64,000 nucleotides of DNA, taken from positions 11,628-75,627 of the forward strand of contig NZ_JAECZA010000005.1 of NCBI RefSeq assembly GCF_016056275.1, in the 5' to 3' direction. The notes below the pieces were generated by a model that worked only from the letters and a program-made list of their open reading frames with translations, was not told the origin of the DNA and ran no database searches. This DNA is from Dendronalium phyllosphericum CENA369 (GTDB lineage Bacteria > Cyanobacteriota > Cyanobacteriia > Cyanobacteriales > Nostocaceae). Of the stretch, positions 50,824-60,674 are shown piece by piece. The position numbers and the translations under genes are program-made. How positions within the stretch are numbered: the stretch's first letter is position 1; each line of letters starts with the position of its first letter.

Positions 50824-52230
50824 TCAAGTCAAATACATAAAGACTATTTTTAATAATTCTGCCCGCGTAAAAGGTTTAGTCAAATACCCAGATGCCCCAA
50901 CTAATCTAGCTTTTACTTTATCTACAATGCCTTTCTGACTTGTGACAAAAATAATAGGAGTTTTCTGAAATATTGAGTTATTTCGTATCAGCCGACATAA
51001 TTCATAGCCATCAATTCCTGCCATATTTAGGTCTAGTAAAATTAAGTCAGGTTTGTGTCTAATAATCGACATCACCGCTTTTAATGGGTCATCAATAGCA
51101 ACCACAGAAAAACTTTCACTTTCTAAAAAACGGCTAATTTCTTTGAGAATTGTGGGGCTATCATCAACAGAAACAATTTTATAGACTTGTTTGGCAGGTA
51201 CGGTAGCAGCCGTTACTCTTTCAAGAGGAAGATTTATGTTATTTGATATTGTTAATTCCTGAATATTGTCTTTTAGAGGAGTAGAAATTTTTGCTAACTC
51301 CCGAACATTAGCTATATTTTCTATAGGAATATTTGTAAAATCTGGGGCAGCATTATTATCTTTTTCTAACACTACTGTGTCAACTAATTCTCTATCAAGT
51401 AATGCTGTTGTATATCTAGGAGATGATGACAATTGAGCTAAATTCTTTGGTAATTTATCAAAGGGGGGGTCTGGTTGGTGCAATATAATCCCGCCTTGAA
51501 TGATGTAAGGGTATAAATTTTTAGCCAGTTGGATTTCATCTTGATTCATGATCGCAGCAAGATGGCGCAAGCTGAAACCCTTCATCCAACTAGTTAAGTT
51601 TGGCTGGATGTCTGGAAAATTTTTGCTGTGTATCTCATTGCTAATCAACAGGTACGGACGCTGATAGGGAGAAGAAATGTGAGGCGATAATGACTGCCAA
51701 CGCTGTATTTGCATTTGACAGTGAACTATCAGTTTTTCTACATCTAGCCTGCAAATTTTTGCTACTGTCTGCTGCGAATTGCTTAATGAAAAAATACCTG
51801 TTTTGATTAATAGAAATGATTCCATCACTTCTTTAACCAATTCCTGAATCAGGACTGTGGCTTGTGTAGTATCTAAATGTCCTTCATTAATCAGCCAGTG
51901 AATAGCTTGATACTCAGAAGGTTGACTTATTTCAGCAGTGCGATTTTCTGTAAACTGATTTTGTGAGTCGATTTCAAACATCAAGCGTAATTGGACGCGA
52001 GTTTCACTAGTCAGCCGAGGAATTTTATCGCTAAGGCGACGCAGATGGCGTTCGAGTCGATCGAAGGGTTCTACTGAATGGGTCGCATAAGTTATTGTCC
52101 CCTGCTCTAAGTAAATAGACCAGGTAACTGAGTTGCTCAAAACTTGCAAACAAGTAGTTTCAGAACAACTAGATAACTGGCCTAACAAACTCTGGGGACG
52201 TAGTACCGTGAATGTACCAAAATTATTCAT
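50824..52230 (-). CDS. PATAN-domain response regulator (PatA/PixG-like)
   Basis: N-terminal PATAN-like region and C-terminal REC: IVSVDDSPTILKEISRFL, DLILLDLNMAGIDGYELCRLIR, PIIFVTSQ. Confidence 0.88.
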   Translation of the reverse strand: MNNFGTFTVLRPQSLLGQLSSCSETTCLQVLSNSVTWSIYLEQGTITYATHSVEPFDRLERHLRRLSDKIPRLTSETRVQLRLMFEIDSQNQFTENRTAEISQPSEYQAIHWLINEGHLDTTQATVLIQELVKEVMESFLLIKTGIFSLSNSQQTVAKICRLDVEKLIVHCQMQIQRWQSLSPHISSPYQRPYLLISNEIHSKNFPDIQPNLTSWMKGFSLRHLAAIMNQDEIQLAKNLYPYIIQGGIILHQPDPPFDKLPKNLAQLSSSPRYTTALLDRELVDTVVLEKDNNAAPDFTNIPIENIANVRELAKISTPLKDNIQELTISNNINLPLERVTAATVPAKQVYKIVSVDDSPTILKEISRFLESESFSVVAIDDPLKAVMSIIRHKPDLILLDLNMAGIDGYELCRLIRNNSIFQKTPIIFVTSQKGIVDKVKARLVGASGYLTKPFTRAELLKIVFMYLT

Positions 52231-52269
52231 GTTTTGAAGTTATTTTGAGAAATGTTACAGAAGGTAAGT

Positions 52270-52461
52270 ATGACAATGCAGTATCTTATTAGTTGTAATT
52301 TTTATCCTCAAAAAAAATATTTTTCTTTTGAAGAATATGTACATATATTAAAAAGTTCGTTGCGTGTAGAGCGATCGCGCGCTATGGATATTCTTTTTCG
52401 ACTCAAGTTCTTAAAGCCAGGCCCTGAGACTTTTCATCCTGAGATGGTTGATTTCAATTAA
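52270..52461 (+). CDS. possible small protein of unknown function
   Basis: 63 aa from ATG 52270; carries a HIP1-related site in frame; no recognised domain. Confidence 0.35.
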   Translation: MTMQYLISCNFYPQKKYFSFEEYVHILKSSLRVERSRAMDILFRLKFLKPGPETFHPEMVDFN

Positions 52462-52801
52462 TTTGTTTTATATAAACAATAAACTTTCTACATAAAATCT
52501 TTAACATTATGCATACGTAAATCTGCCTATCATTTATTTATGTTCTGTGTACTCTATATATATAGGTTAGTAGATTTACTCATGTAAACGATGCTAACTC
52601 CAGGTAAATACTGTTTCAGCTAAATTATGGTCAAGAATTGCTTCAATATTGTAAAAAAATCGCTAAGAAAAATCTCTTTAATAAAGATTCCAACAGCTAC
52701 GACCAAACATCTACCTTTAGGCTCGTAAGCTCCGGAAACTAAACTATATACTTTGAAAAAAGGAAAATAAAGCTTTGGACTATAACATAACACAAGAAGT
52801 T

Positions 52802-53476
52802 ATGCACGATACCTTAAGACTTGATGAAGTAGTAGAGTTTGCTGAAAACCCAGAACCGCGTTGTCCTTGTGTATTGTTGCTAGACACATCTGGCTCGATG
52901 CAAGGAGAAGCGATAGAAGCTTTAAATCAAGGCTTACTGACCTTAAAAGATGAATTAGTGAAAAATTCCTTAGCTTCCAGACGGGTAGAGGTGGCGATCG
53001 TCACGTTTGATAGTCATGTGAACGTAGTGCAAGACTTTGTGACTGCCGATCAATTCAATCCGCCCATCCTGACAGCCCAGGGATTAACGACTATGGGTAT
53101 GGGAATTCATAAAGCTTTAGATATGATTCAAGAGCGCAAATCCCTGTATCGTGCCAACGGCATAGCTTACTACCGCCCTTGGGTATTCATGATTACTGAT
53201 GGAGAGCCGCAGGGCGAACTAGAGCAGGTAGTAGAACAAGCGGCACAGCGCTTACAAGGAGATGAAGCTAATAAACGCGTAGCTTTTTTCTCCGTGGGTG
53301 TGGAAAATGCTAATATGGGGCGTTTAAATCAAATAGCTGTGCGTACACCTCTCAAACTCAAAGGACTAAACTTTATTGAAATGTTTGTTTGGTTATCGGC
53401 TAGTATGTCAGCGGTTTCCCATTCGCAAGTAGACGAACAGGTAGCACTACCACCGATAGGCTGGGGATCTATTTAA
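52802..53476 (+). CDS. VWA-domain protein (TerY/YegL-like)
   Basis: MIDAS CVLLLDTSGSMQGEAIEALNQGL, TTMGMG, MITDGEPQGE; ORF may begin at an upstream TTG (52775). Confidence 0.88.
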   Translation: MHDTLRLDEVVEFAENPEPRCPCVLLLDTSGSMQGEAIEALNQGLLTLKDELVKNSLASRRVEVAIVTFDSHVNVVQDFVTADQFNPPILTAQGLTTMGMGIHKALDMIQERKSLYRANGIAYYRPWVFMITDGEPQGELEQVVEQAAQRLQGDEANKRVAFFSVGVENANMGRLNQIAVRTPLKLKGLNFIEMFVWLSASMSAVSHSQVDEQVALPPIGWGSI

Positions 53477-53525
53477 ATGCGATCGCGGCCTCATACTCAC
53501 ACAGCTAGCTGACAGAACATAATCT

Positions 53526-54308
53526 ATGAACACATCAAAACAGATTTCTCATTGGCGGGTAGTCGCCGCATCTGTCTGTGGCACAAGCCACATCAAAAAC
53601 AAGCAGCTGTGTCAGGATGCCCACCACTGGCAGGTATTGCCGGGTAATGTGTTAGTGACCGCCGCCGCCGATGGAGCGGGTTCCGCCAGTCAGGGAAAAA
53701 TCGGAGCGATGGTAGCTGTGGAAGCAGCGATCGAAAACTTAGCAATTCAAGAAATTACCACAGACTCCCTTAGCGATGATGCGATCGTTCAATCGCTGTT
53801 ACATGAAGCTTTGTTAGCAGCCAAAAAAGCAGTGGAAGATGAGGCGGCGGCTTGTAGCAAACAGCCTCAAGATTTAGCAACTACCTTAATTATTACGATC
53901 GCTACACCAGACATGGCAGCAGCGGCCCAAATTGGTGATGGTTTGGCAGTGGTAAAGGATCGTCAAGGTAACTTAATTGCACTGACTATACCTAACAATG
54001 GCGAATACATCAACGAAACAACTTTTTTGACTTCACTGGATGCCATCGATACAGCCCAAATGAGATTGTGGCGCGAAGCAATAGTTAATGTTGCTGCCCT
54101 CACTGATGGTCTGCAAATGCTGGCTTTAAATATGGTTGTTGGCGAACCTCACAAACCGTTCTTTTTTCCTTTATTCGATTTTGTCAAGAACACCGAAGAC
54201 AGGACAATCGCAAAAGAGCAGTTGGTGAAGTTTTTAAATTCGGAACGGATTACGCAACGTACCGATGACGATTTGACGCTAATTATTGCTGCCTTCAACA
54301 ACACATAA
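53526..54308 (+). CDS. PP2C-family serine/threonine phosphatase (YegK-like)
   Basis: SVCGTSHIKNKQLCQDAHHW, AAADGAGSASQGKIGA, AQIGDGLAVV, RTDDDLTLIIA. Confidence 0.9.
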   Translation: MNTSKQISHWRVVAASVCGTSHIKNKQLCQDAHHWQVLPGNVLVTAAADGAGSASQGKIGAMVAVEAAIENLAIQEITTDSLSDDAIVQSLLHEALLAAKKAVEDEAAACSKQPQDLATTLIITIATPDMAAAAQIGDGLAVVKDRQGNLIALTIPNNGEYINETTFLTSLDAIDTAQMRLWREAIVNVAALTDGLQMLALNMVVGEPHKPFFFPLFDFVKNTEDRTIAKEQLVKFLNSERITQRTDDDLTLIIAAFNNT

Positions 54309-54325
54309 ACCTTTAGGAGTACTGA

Positions 54326-54349
54326 TTGCTGAGTGCTGAGTGCTGAGTA
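54326..54349. repeat. STRR heptamer array (GCTGAGT)n
   Basis: ttgctgagtgctgagtgctgagta; same family as 43131 in opposite orientation. Confidence 0.85.
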
Positions 54350-54460
54350 ACAATAGCTCCTCTGATGCCACTGATATTGAATCCTCATACCACTCAGCAA
54401 TTTTTTGGGGATTCTGCAAATCTAGTCTCTTAAATAACTCCCGTTAACTGTAACTTTATC

Positions 54461-56656
54461 ATGCAGGTACTTCGTTGTCTTCCTAAAGAACTTATCAACC
54501 TCAGCGTCAGTCTAGGGCGTGGCGGTGAAGCTTGTATCTATGCTGTGCCGTCTGATGGTGACTTAGTAGCCAAGGTTTATCACAAGCCAACAGTAGCTCA
54601 CGCTAACAAACTCCAAGCGATGCTAGCTAACCCACCGGAAAACCCCACAGCTAACTTAGGGCATATTTCCATCGCTTGGCCAGAGGATTTATTACTAGCA
54701 CCAGTCAACGACACTGACGATGACAAAATCAAGGGCGATCGCATCATTGGCTTTTTAATGCCACGGATTCGCGGGATGCGTCCGATCATCGACTTTTACA
54801 ACCCTAGAACTCGTCGCGAACACTGTCCTTTATTCAATTATCAGTACCTACTGCGAACTGCGCGTAATTTAGCAGCAGCATTTGCCGCTTTGCACAACAG
54901 TGGATATTGCGTTGGCGATGTGAATGAATCCAATATCCTCGTCAGCGACACAGCATTAGTCACCTTGGTAGACACCGACTCCTTCCAAGTGCGCGACCCA
55001 GAAGGCAATGTGGTTTACCGTTGTCCAGTAGGTAAACCAGAGTTTACCCCACCAGAACTACAGAATAAGATTTTTGCTCAACACGATCGCCAAGTCAGCC
55101 ATGACTTATTTGGCTTGGCAGTGTTGATATTTCAACTCTTAATGGAAGGCACTCATCCCTTCTCTGGCATCTTCCAAGGTAATTCCGAACCACCCCCCTA
55201 CGAAGCGCGCATTGCCGCTGGACATTTTACTTACAGTCAAAAGCGGCAAGTTCCCTATCTGCCTACACCCATTGCACCCGCTTGGGACATTCTGCATCCC
55301 AAATTACAAGAACTATTTCTCCGTTGTTTTGAGGATGGTCACAACGACCCACAATTACGCCCCAATGCCCAAAATTGGTTATCAGCAGTAGCTGAAGCCG
55401 AAGATAGCCTGATTACCTGTACCGTCAATCCCCAGCATCGCTACAACAATCACCTACATAACTGTCCTTGGTGCGATCGCGCTTTGCGCTTAGGCGGACG
55501 CGATCCGTTCCCATCACATCGAGCAATAGAAAATAAAGAACATCTCAAACCGAGAATCCAACCAAAGCGGCGTTACACCCAAGTTCCTGGTTTACCACAG
55601 CCAGTAACACCATTACACCAATTTAATTATTGGCAGCAAACAAACACCGCAACCTATTCTCCCCGCAAACGTTCCCGCAAGACAAAGTTTTATCCTGTAA
55701 TTTTTGGCTTGCTGGGTTTTGGGATGTTGGGATATCTGGACGTAATGATTAAATTTACGCGTCCATTTGTATCCCAAAATGCATACAGCCAACAATCGTT
55801 GATGACTCGTTCCAAAACTAACAATCCTACTCTCAGCTTTACCGATTACTACAAGCAAGGTCATGCTGCTTACCGAACGCGAGACTACGAGCAAGCAGTG
55901 GCAAATTTTAGCCAAGCGATCAAACAGCAACCTACCTATGCTAGAGCTTTTGTCAACCGAGGTAATGCTCGCTACAATCTCAAAGACTACGAAGGTGCGC
56001 TTGGAGACTATAACCAAGCCATACACATCAATCCCAGTGAAGTCAAGGGTTTTGTGAATCGAGGTAACGCTCGTTACATGCTTGCTGAATACAGCAACGA
56101 CCCCGATCGCGAGTACAGACAAGCGATCGCCGATTACAATCATGCTCTACAACTCAACGTTAGAGAAGTCGAAGCTTATCTCAGAAGGGGTGTTGTTCGT
56201 TCGCAAATGGCTAAATACAGCGGTGTAGCTATAGAAGATTTCAAACAAGCAATTGCGGATTTTACAGAAGCGATCGCCCTCAATCCATCCAAAGCAGAAG
56301 CTTATTTTCAGCGCGGCTCTGTGCGCTATCAAATGGCTCAATATAGTGGCGATTACAGTCAAGAATATCAAAAAGCCCTTGCTGACTTCGACCAAGCATT
56401 ACTAATTAATGACAAACTAGCGAAAGTTTATCTCAAACGTGGTATGGTTCGCTACGAACTTGCACAATATATTAGTAGCGAATCAGACCAAAATCATCAG
56501 CAAGCCATTCAAGATTTAAACACAGCTGCTAAATTGGCAATGGAACAAGAAGATACAGAAAATTACCAACAAGCACTTAGCAGTCTTTGCGTCATAGAAG
56601 AAGACAAATGTAATAATTTATTCCAAGGTTCTAGTATGTTGAATAATTTCAAATAA
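54461..56656 (+). CDS. atypical Ser/Thr kinase-like protein with CPWC zinc-ribbon-like motif, TM segment and TPRs (YegI-like)
   Basis: LGRGGEACIYAV, LVAKVYHK, GDVNESNILV, VDTDSFQV; HNCPWCDRAL; TM FYPVIFGLLGFGMLGYL; C-terminal TPRs. Confidence 0.88.
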   Translation: MQVLRCLPKELINLSVSLGRGGEACIYAVPSDGDLVAKVYHKPTVAHANKLQAMLANPPENPTANLGHISIAWPEDLLLAPVNDTDDDKIKGDRIIGFLMPRIRGMRPIIDFYNPRTRREHCPLFNYQYLLRTARNLAAAFAALHNSGYCVGDVNESNILVSDTALVTLVDTDSFQVRDPEGNVVYRCPVGKPEFTPPELQNKIFAQHDRQVSHDLFGLAVLIFQLLMEGTHPFSGIFQGNSEPPPYEARIAAGHFTYSQKRQVPYLPTPIAPAWDILHPKLQELFLRCFEDGHNDPQLRPNAQNWLSAVAEAEDSLITCTVNPQHRYNNHLHNCPWCDRALRLGGRDPFPSHRAIENKEHLKPRIQPKRRYTQVPGLPQPVTPLHQFNYWQQTNTATYSPRKRSRKTKFYPVIFGLLGFGMLGYLDVMIKFTRPFVSQNAYSQQSLMTRSKTNNPTLSFTDYYKQGHAAYRTRDYEQAVANFSQAIKQQPTYARAFVNRGNARYNLKDYEGALGDYNQAIHINPSEVKGFVNRGNARYMLAEYSNDPDREYRQAIADYNHALQLNVREVEAYLRRGVVRSQMAKYSGVAIEDFKQAIADFTEAIALNPSKAEAYFQRGSVRYQMAQYSGDYSQEYQKALADFDQALLINDKLAKVYLKRGMVRYELAQYISSESDQNHQQAIQDLNTAAKLAMEQEDTENYQQALSSLCVIEEDKCNNLFQGSSMLNNFK

Positions 56657-56657
56657 C

Positions 56658-57114
56658 ACTAAGCTCGACTTTATCCATTTTCATAGAAAGCGACGCATAT
56701 GCTAAAACCTTTATATATAGCTGGGGACTGGTGACTGGTGAGACAGCGCTCTTGGTAGGGTTTCCCTCCGAAGCCACTTGTGTGGGCGGGTTTCCCACGC
56801 CACTTGCCACAACGGGGGGAACCCCCGCAAGACAGTGGCTCGACTTGAGCAAAGTGGCATCAGGCGACTGCGTTAGCGCTAGCGGTAGCGACGCAGGAGC
56901 GTCACCCTTCGGTGACTGGGTGAAAAGTCTTTTTGTGTCTAGGTTCGCTCGTCTGTTGATGTCCTAACAGTACTGGCGACGGCTATAATTTAGGTTTTGA
57001 CTTTTTCGATTTCATCAAAACTAACCATATAGGAAAAAGTTTTTGCCACAAAGCTAGAATTTTTGCCAAATAACAAAAGTTACGTTCTTTTATTTGGATA
57101 AAGTCGAGCTTAGT
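56658..57114. mobile_element. 457-bp segment bounded by 20-bp perfect inverted repeats ACTAAGCTCGACTTTATCCA / TGGATAAAGTCGAGCTTAGT
   Basis: arms at 56658-56677 and 57095-57114; no intact transposase inside; possible MITE or remnant. Confidence 0.5.
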
Positions 57115-57691
57115 CATTTGCTCACACGGCGCTGGTATCTACAATTATCAGCATATGCCTTGTGAGTTTTTTTACGATACTCCCACCTTTTCAAATATCC
57201 TCTTGATACATCTTTACGTCTGTATTTGTATCATTTTTTAAGTGAAACAGTACGAGAAATCAATAAATAAATACTCCATTGTAATTGTTGACTGATGACT
57301 GTCAACACCTTTTAGCCAGATAATTAGTTTATTGGAGTTACTTTAACTCAAAGTTAGTAAATTTTGCCACAATTTATTACTAGTATTATTTTTGTAGCTA
57401 ACTCCTAAATTCCTGCATAGCAAGGGTTATAGAAGCTAAATATAATTAGTTATTAGGTATTATTTTGACTTATTTGAACTTAGGCAATTTTTGTTTCATA
57501 GATATTCATAAACCTTTTACACATCAAAGATTTTTATTTACCTGCTCTTTACATTATGGTGATAGATTTTAGTTAAATTATGTACGGAGAAAAACAACAT
57601 CCAAGAAAAATTTTTCTCTTTACCAAGTGCATTTTCCTCATCTCGAAAATTTCCAAATAATAATTTCCTTGCAAATCTCCGAGGTAATTGA

Positions 57692-58465
57692 ATGAAAGCG
57701 GTGATTTTGGCTGGAGGGCTTGGTACGCGCCTCAGTGAAGAAACTAGTATCAGACCCAAGCCGATGGTAGAAATTGGTGGTAAACCAATTCTCTGGCACA
57801 TAATGAAAACCTACTCTGCCCACGGTATTAATGATTTCATCATCTGTTGCGGCTATAAAGGTTACATCATTAAAGAGTATTTTGCTAACTACTTCTTACA
57901 CATGTCAGATGTCACATTTGATATGCGCTTTAACCAGATGAATGTGCATTCTGGATATGCAGAACCTTGGCGTGTCACCTTAGTAAACACGGGCGACCAC
58001 ACAATGACAGGCGGACGCTTAAAGCGAGTTTGCGAGCATATTGGTAATGATACTTTTTGCTTTACCTATGGTGATGGGGTGAGTGATATCAATATCACAG
58101 AGCTAATTAACTTTCATAAAGAACAAAGAAGCTTGGCGACTCTCACAGCCGTTCAACCAGCAGGACGTTTTGGCGCAATTTCCCTAGGACAAGAACAAAC
58201 TAAAATCAGCAGCTTTCGGGAAAAACCCGAAGGTGATGGAGCTTGGATTAATGGTGGTTATTTTGTCTTAGAACCGGAAGTAATCAACTTAATTGCTGAT
58301 GATTTTACAGTTTGGGAAAAAGAACCATTAGAAAAGCTAGCCGATATGGAGCAGCTATCTGCTTTCAAGCATCATGGCTTTTGGCAACCAATGGATACCT
58401 TAAGAGATAAAAACTATCTAGAAGACCTGTGGAAGAACGGTCAGGCTCCTTGGCAGGTGTGGTAA
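57692..58465 (+). CDS. rfbF: glucose-1-phosphate cytidylyltransferase
   Basis: MKAVILAGGLGTRLSEETSIRPKPMVEIGGKPILWHIMKTYSAHGINDFIICCGYKGYIIKEYF. Confidence 0.95.
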   Translation: MKAVILAGGLGTRLSEETSIRPKPMVEIGGKPILWHIMKTYSAHGINDFIICCGYKGYIIKEYFANYFLHMSDVTFDMRFNQMNVHSGYAEPWRVTLVNTGDHTMTGGRLKRVCEHIGNDTFCFTYGDGVSDINITELINFHKEQRSLATLTAVQPAGRFGAISLGQEQTKISSFREKPEGDGAWINGGYFVLEPEVINLIADDFTVWEKEPLEKLADMEQLSAFKHHGFWQPMDTLRDKNYLEDLWKNGQAPWQVW

Positions 58466-58537
58466 TAAGTTATGAGTTATAAAAGTGGTAAGTAATGAGT
58501 TATAACTTGAATTTAACTTCTAACTTCTAAATCTTGT

Positions 58538-58589
58538 ACGCGATTAATCGCGTCTCTTAAATATTGTACAGACGCGATTAATCACGTCT
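58538..58589. repeat. two tandem (one truncated, one mutated) copies of the GACGCGATTAATCGCGTC palindrome
   Basis: gtacgcgattaatcgcgtctcttaaatattgtacagacgcgattaatcacgtct. Confidence 0.85.
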
Positions 58590-58633
58590 ATACTCCTAAC
58601 TTTTGTGTCGTCGTTTCGAGTGCAATAATACCA

Positions 58634-59848
58634 ATGTATGATTTTGCTATTGTCGGTGGGGGAATAGTTGGTCTGTCTACAGGGATGGCTTTAGGTAAAC
58701 GCTATCCCAGTGCCAGAATTTTAGTATTAGAAAAAGAGAATAACTGGGCATTCCACCAAACCGGCAATAATAGTGGGGTGATTCACTCTGGCATTTACTA
58801 TAAGCCAGGGAGTTTCAAAGCGAAATTCTGTCGTGACGGTAGTCGCTCAATGGTAGAGTTCTGCCAAGAGTATGGGATTGAGCATGAAATCTGCGGTAAG
58901 GTAATTGTTGCAACCGACAAACAACAGCTACCGCGCCTAGAAAACCTCTACAAACGCGGTTTAGAAAATGGCATAGAAGTCCAAAAAATTAGCTCAGAAG
59001 AAGTTAAAGAAATTGAACCTCATGTTAGTTGTGTAGGTGGAATTAAAGTATTTTCAACTGGTATTGTTAATTACAAGCAAGTTTGTTTAAAATACGCGGA
59101 ATTAATTCAACAGCAGGGGGGAGATTTACGCCTGAATACAAAAGTCCTGAAAATCTCCCCCAGTGGAAACAATCAGGTACTAGAAACCAACAAAGGCAAC
59201 TTTGAAACACGCTTTGTCATCAATTGTGCCGGATTGCACAGCGATCGCGTTGCTAAATTAGGTGGGGTTGAACCAAGTGCGAAAATCGTCCCCTTCCGGG
59301 GAGAATATTACGAACTCACCCCAGAAAAACGCTATCTGGTTAAAACTCTCATTTACCCAGTTCCCAATCCCGATTTTCCTTTCTTGGGTGTCCACTTCAC
59401 TCGGATGATCGATGGCAGCGTTCACGCCGGGCCAAATGCAGTCCTCAGCCTCAAACGCGAAGGTTACACCAAAACCGACTTTGACTTGAAAGATTTTGCC
59501 GAAGTCATCACCTACCCCGGTTTTTGGAAACTGGCAGCCAAACATGCTGACGAAGGCATTCAAGAAATCATTCGTTCCTTTAGTAAAGCCGCCTTTACTA
59601 GAAGTTTGCAACAACTAATTCCCGAAGTCCAAGCCGAGGATTTAGTCCCCACCCATGCGGGAGTCCGCGCCCAAGCTTTGATGAACGATGGTTCTCTAGT
59701 GGACGACTTTTTAATCGTTCCCGGTGAAAATTCCATCCATGTTTGCAATGCGCCTTCTCCAGCTGCCACTTCTTCTCTGGAGATTGGGAAAGCGATCGTT
59801 GCACAAATTCCGCAACTTTCACATCTTGAGACAGTAGTAACTGCATAG
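58634..59848 (+). CDS. lhgO: L-2-hydroxyglutarate oxidase LhgO-like FAD oxidoreductase
   Basis: MYDFAIVGGGIVGLSTGMALGKRYP, NNSGVIHSGIYYKPGSFKA, VHAGPNAVLSLKREGY. Confidence 0.85.
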   Translation: MYDFAIVGGGIVGLSTGMALGKRYPSARILVLEKENNWAFHQTGNNSGVIHSGIYYKPGSFKAKFCRDGSRSMVEFCQEYGIEHEICGKVIVATDKQQLPRLENLYKRGLENGIEVQKISSEEVKEIEPHVSCVGGIKVFSTGIVNYKQVCLKYAELIQQQGGDLRLNTKVLKISPSGNNQVLETNKGNFETRFVINCAGLHSDRVAKLGGVEPSAKIVPFRGEYYELTPEKRYLVKTLIYPVPNPDFPFLGVHFTRMIDGSVHAGPNAVLSLKREGYTKTDFDLKDFAEVITYPGFWKLAAKHADEGIQEIIRSFSKAAFTRSLQQLIPEVQAEDLVPTHAGVRAQALMNDGSLVDDFLIVPGENSIHVCNAPSPAATSSLEIGKAIVAQIPQLSHLETVVTA

Positions 59849-59872
59849 CATAGTTACTTATAGACATAGACA

Positions 59873-60574
59873 ATGAATAGCTTGGCAAGCAATGGGAGTT
59901 TGAACCCAGCGATCGCTCCTGCCAAATTGGCACGCCTAAAAGAGGTTTTATTAACTATACTATTAGGAAATCTGCCGACAATTGCTTTAGGAGTCCACTT
60001 GCGAAAGCTATTGTATTCTCAGATTTTTGGTCAATTTGGCAGATTTATTTGCATCGAAACCAATGTGAAATTTTATGGTACTTCTAATATCCGGCTAGGA
60101 GATAAAGTCAAAATTTGCAGTGGCGTTCGGCTTAACAGCCTCGGCGCAGAAAACAATCGGATTACTCTTGGCTCTGAAGTAACTTTGGAACGCGGCGTTG
60201 ATATTGGTACGCTACAAAATTCTTTTATCGAAATTGGTGAAAAAACATACATCGGTTTGTATACCTGCATTACTGGTTATGGCAACATCAAAATCGGTAA
60301 AAACTGTCTAATCGCAGCCCATTCTGGCATCTATGGTAACAGCCATATTTTTGCAGATCCATCGCAGACAATTGGCGACCAAGGAGTTACCAGAAAAGGA
60401 ATAGTCATAGAGGACGACTGTTGGTTAGGTCATGGAGTCACAGTCATAGATGGTGTCACTATCGGTCGTGGCAGTGTCATCGGAGCTGGAGCAGTTGTCA
60501 ATAGAGATATTCCTCCTTACTCAATAGCAGTCGGCATACCTGCTAAGGTAATTGCTCAAAGAAATCGCATTTAA
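59873..60574 (+). CDS. hexapeptide-repeat acyltransferase
   Basis: left-handed beta-helix repeats; DDCWLGHGVTVIDGVTIGRGSVIGAGAVVNRDIPPYSIAVGIPAKVI. Confidence 0.93.
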   Translation: MNSLASNGSLNPAIAPAKLARLKEVLLTILLGNLPTIALGVHLRKLLYSQIFGQFGRFICIETNVKFYGTSNIRLGDKVKICSGVRLNSLGAENNRITLGSEVTLERGVDIGTLQNSFIEIGEKTYIGLYTCITGYGNIKIGKNCLIAAHSGIYGNSHIFADPSQTIGDQGVTRKGIVIEDDCWLGHGVTVIDGVTIGRGSVIGAGAVVNRDIPPYSIAVGIPAKVIAQRNRI

Positions 60575-60674
60575 CTAAGTCAGCAAAACATACCGTGTGT
60601 TGTTGTAAGTAACAACACATGAGCATCTTTCTGCTCGATACTCAGCACTTTTAAACACAGAGGATTGGATTGCA

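Noticed and set aside
56731-56967. 78-aa ORF inside the inverted-repeat-bounded segment
   Set aside because: Composed of dispersed palindromic repeats (GGFPTPLATTGGTPARQW type translations); not a transposase or plausible gene.
59258-59933. Overlapping minus-strand ORFs opposite the LhgO-like gene
   Set aside because: Antisense frames of a well-supported flavoprotein; no motif or RBS.
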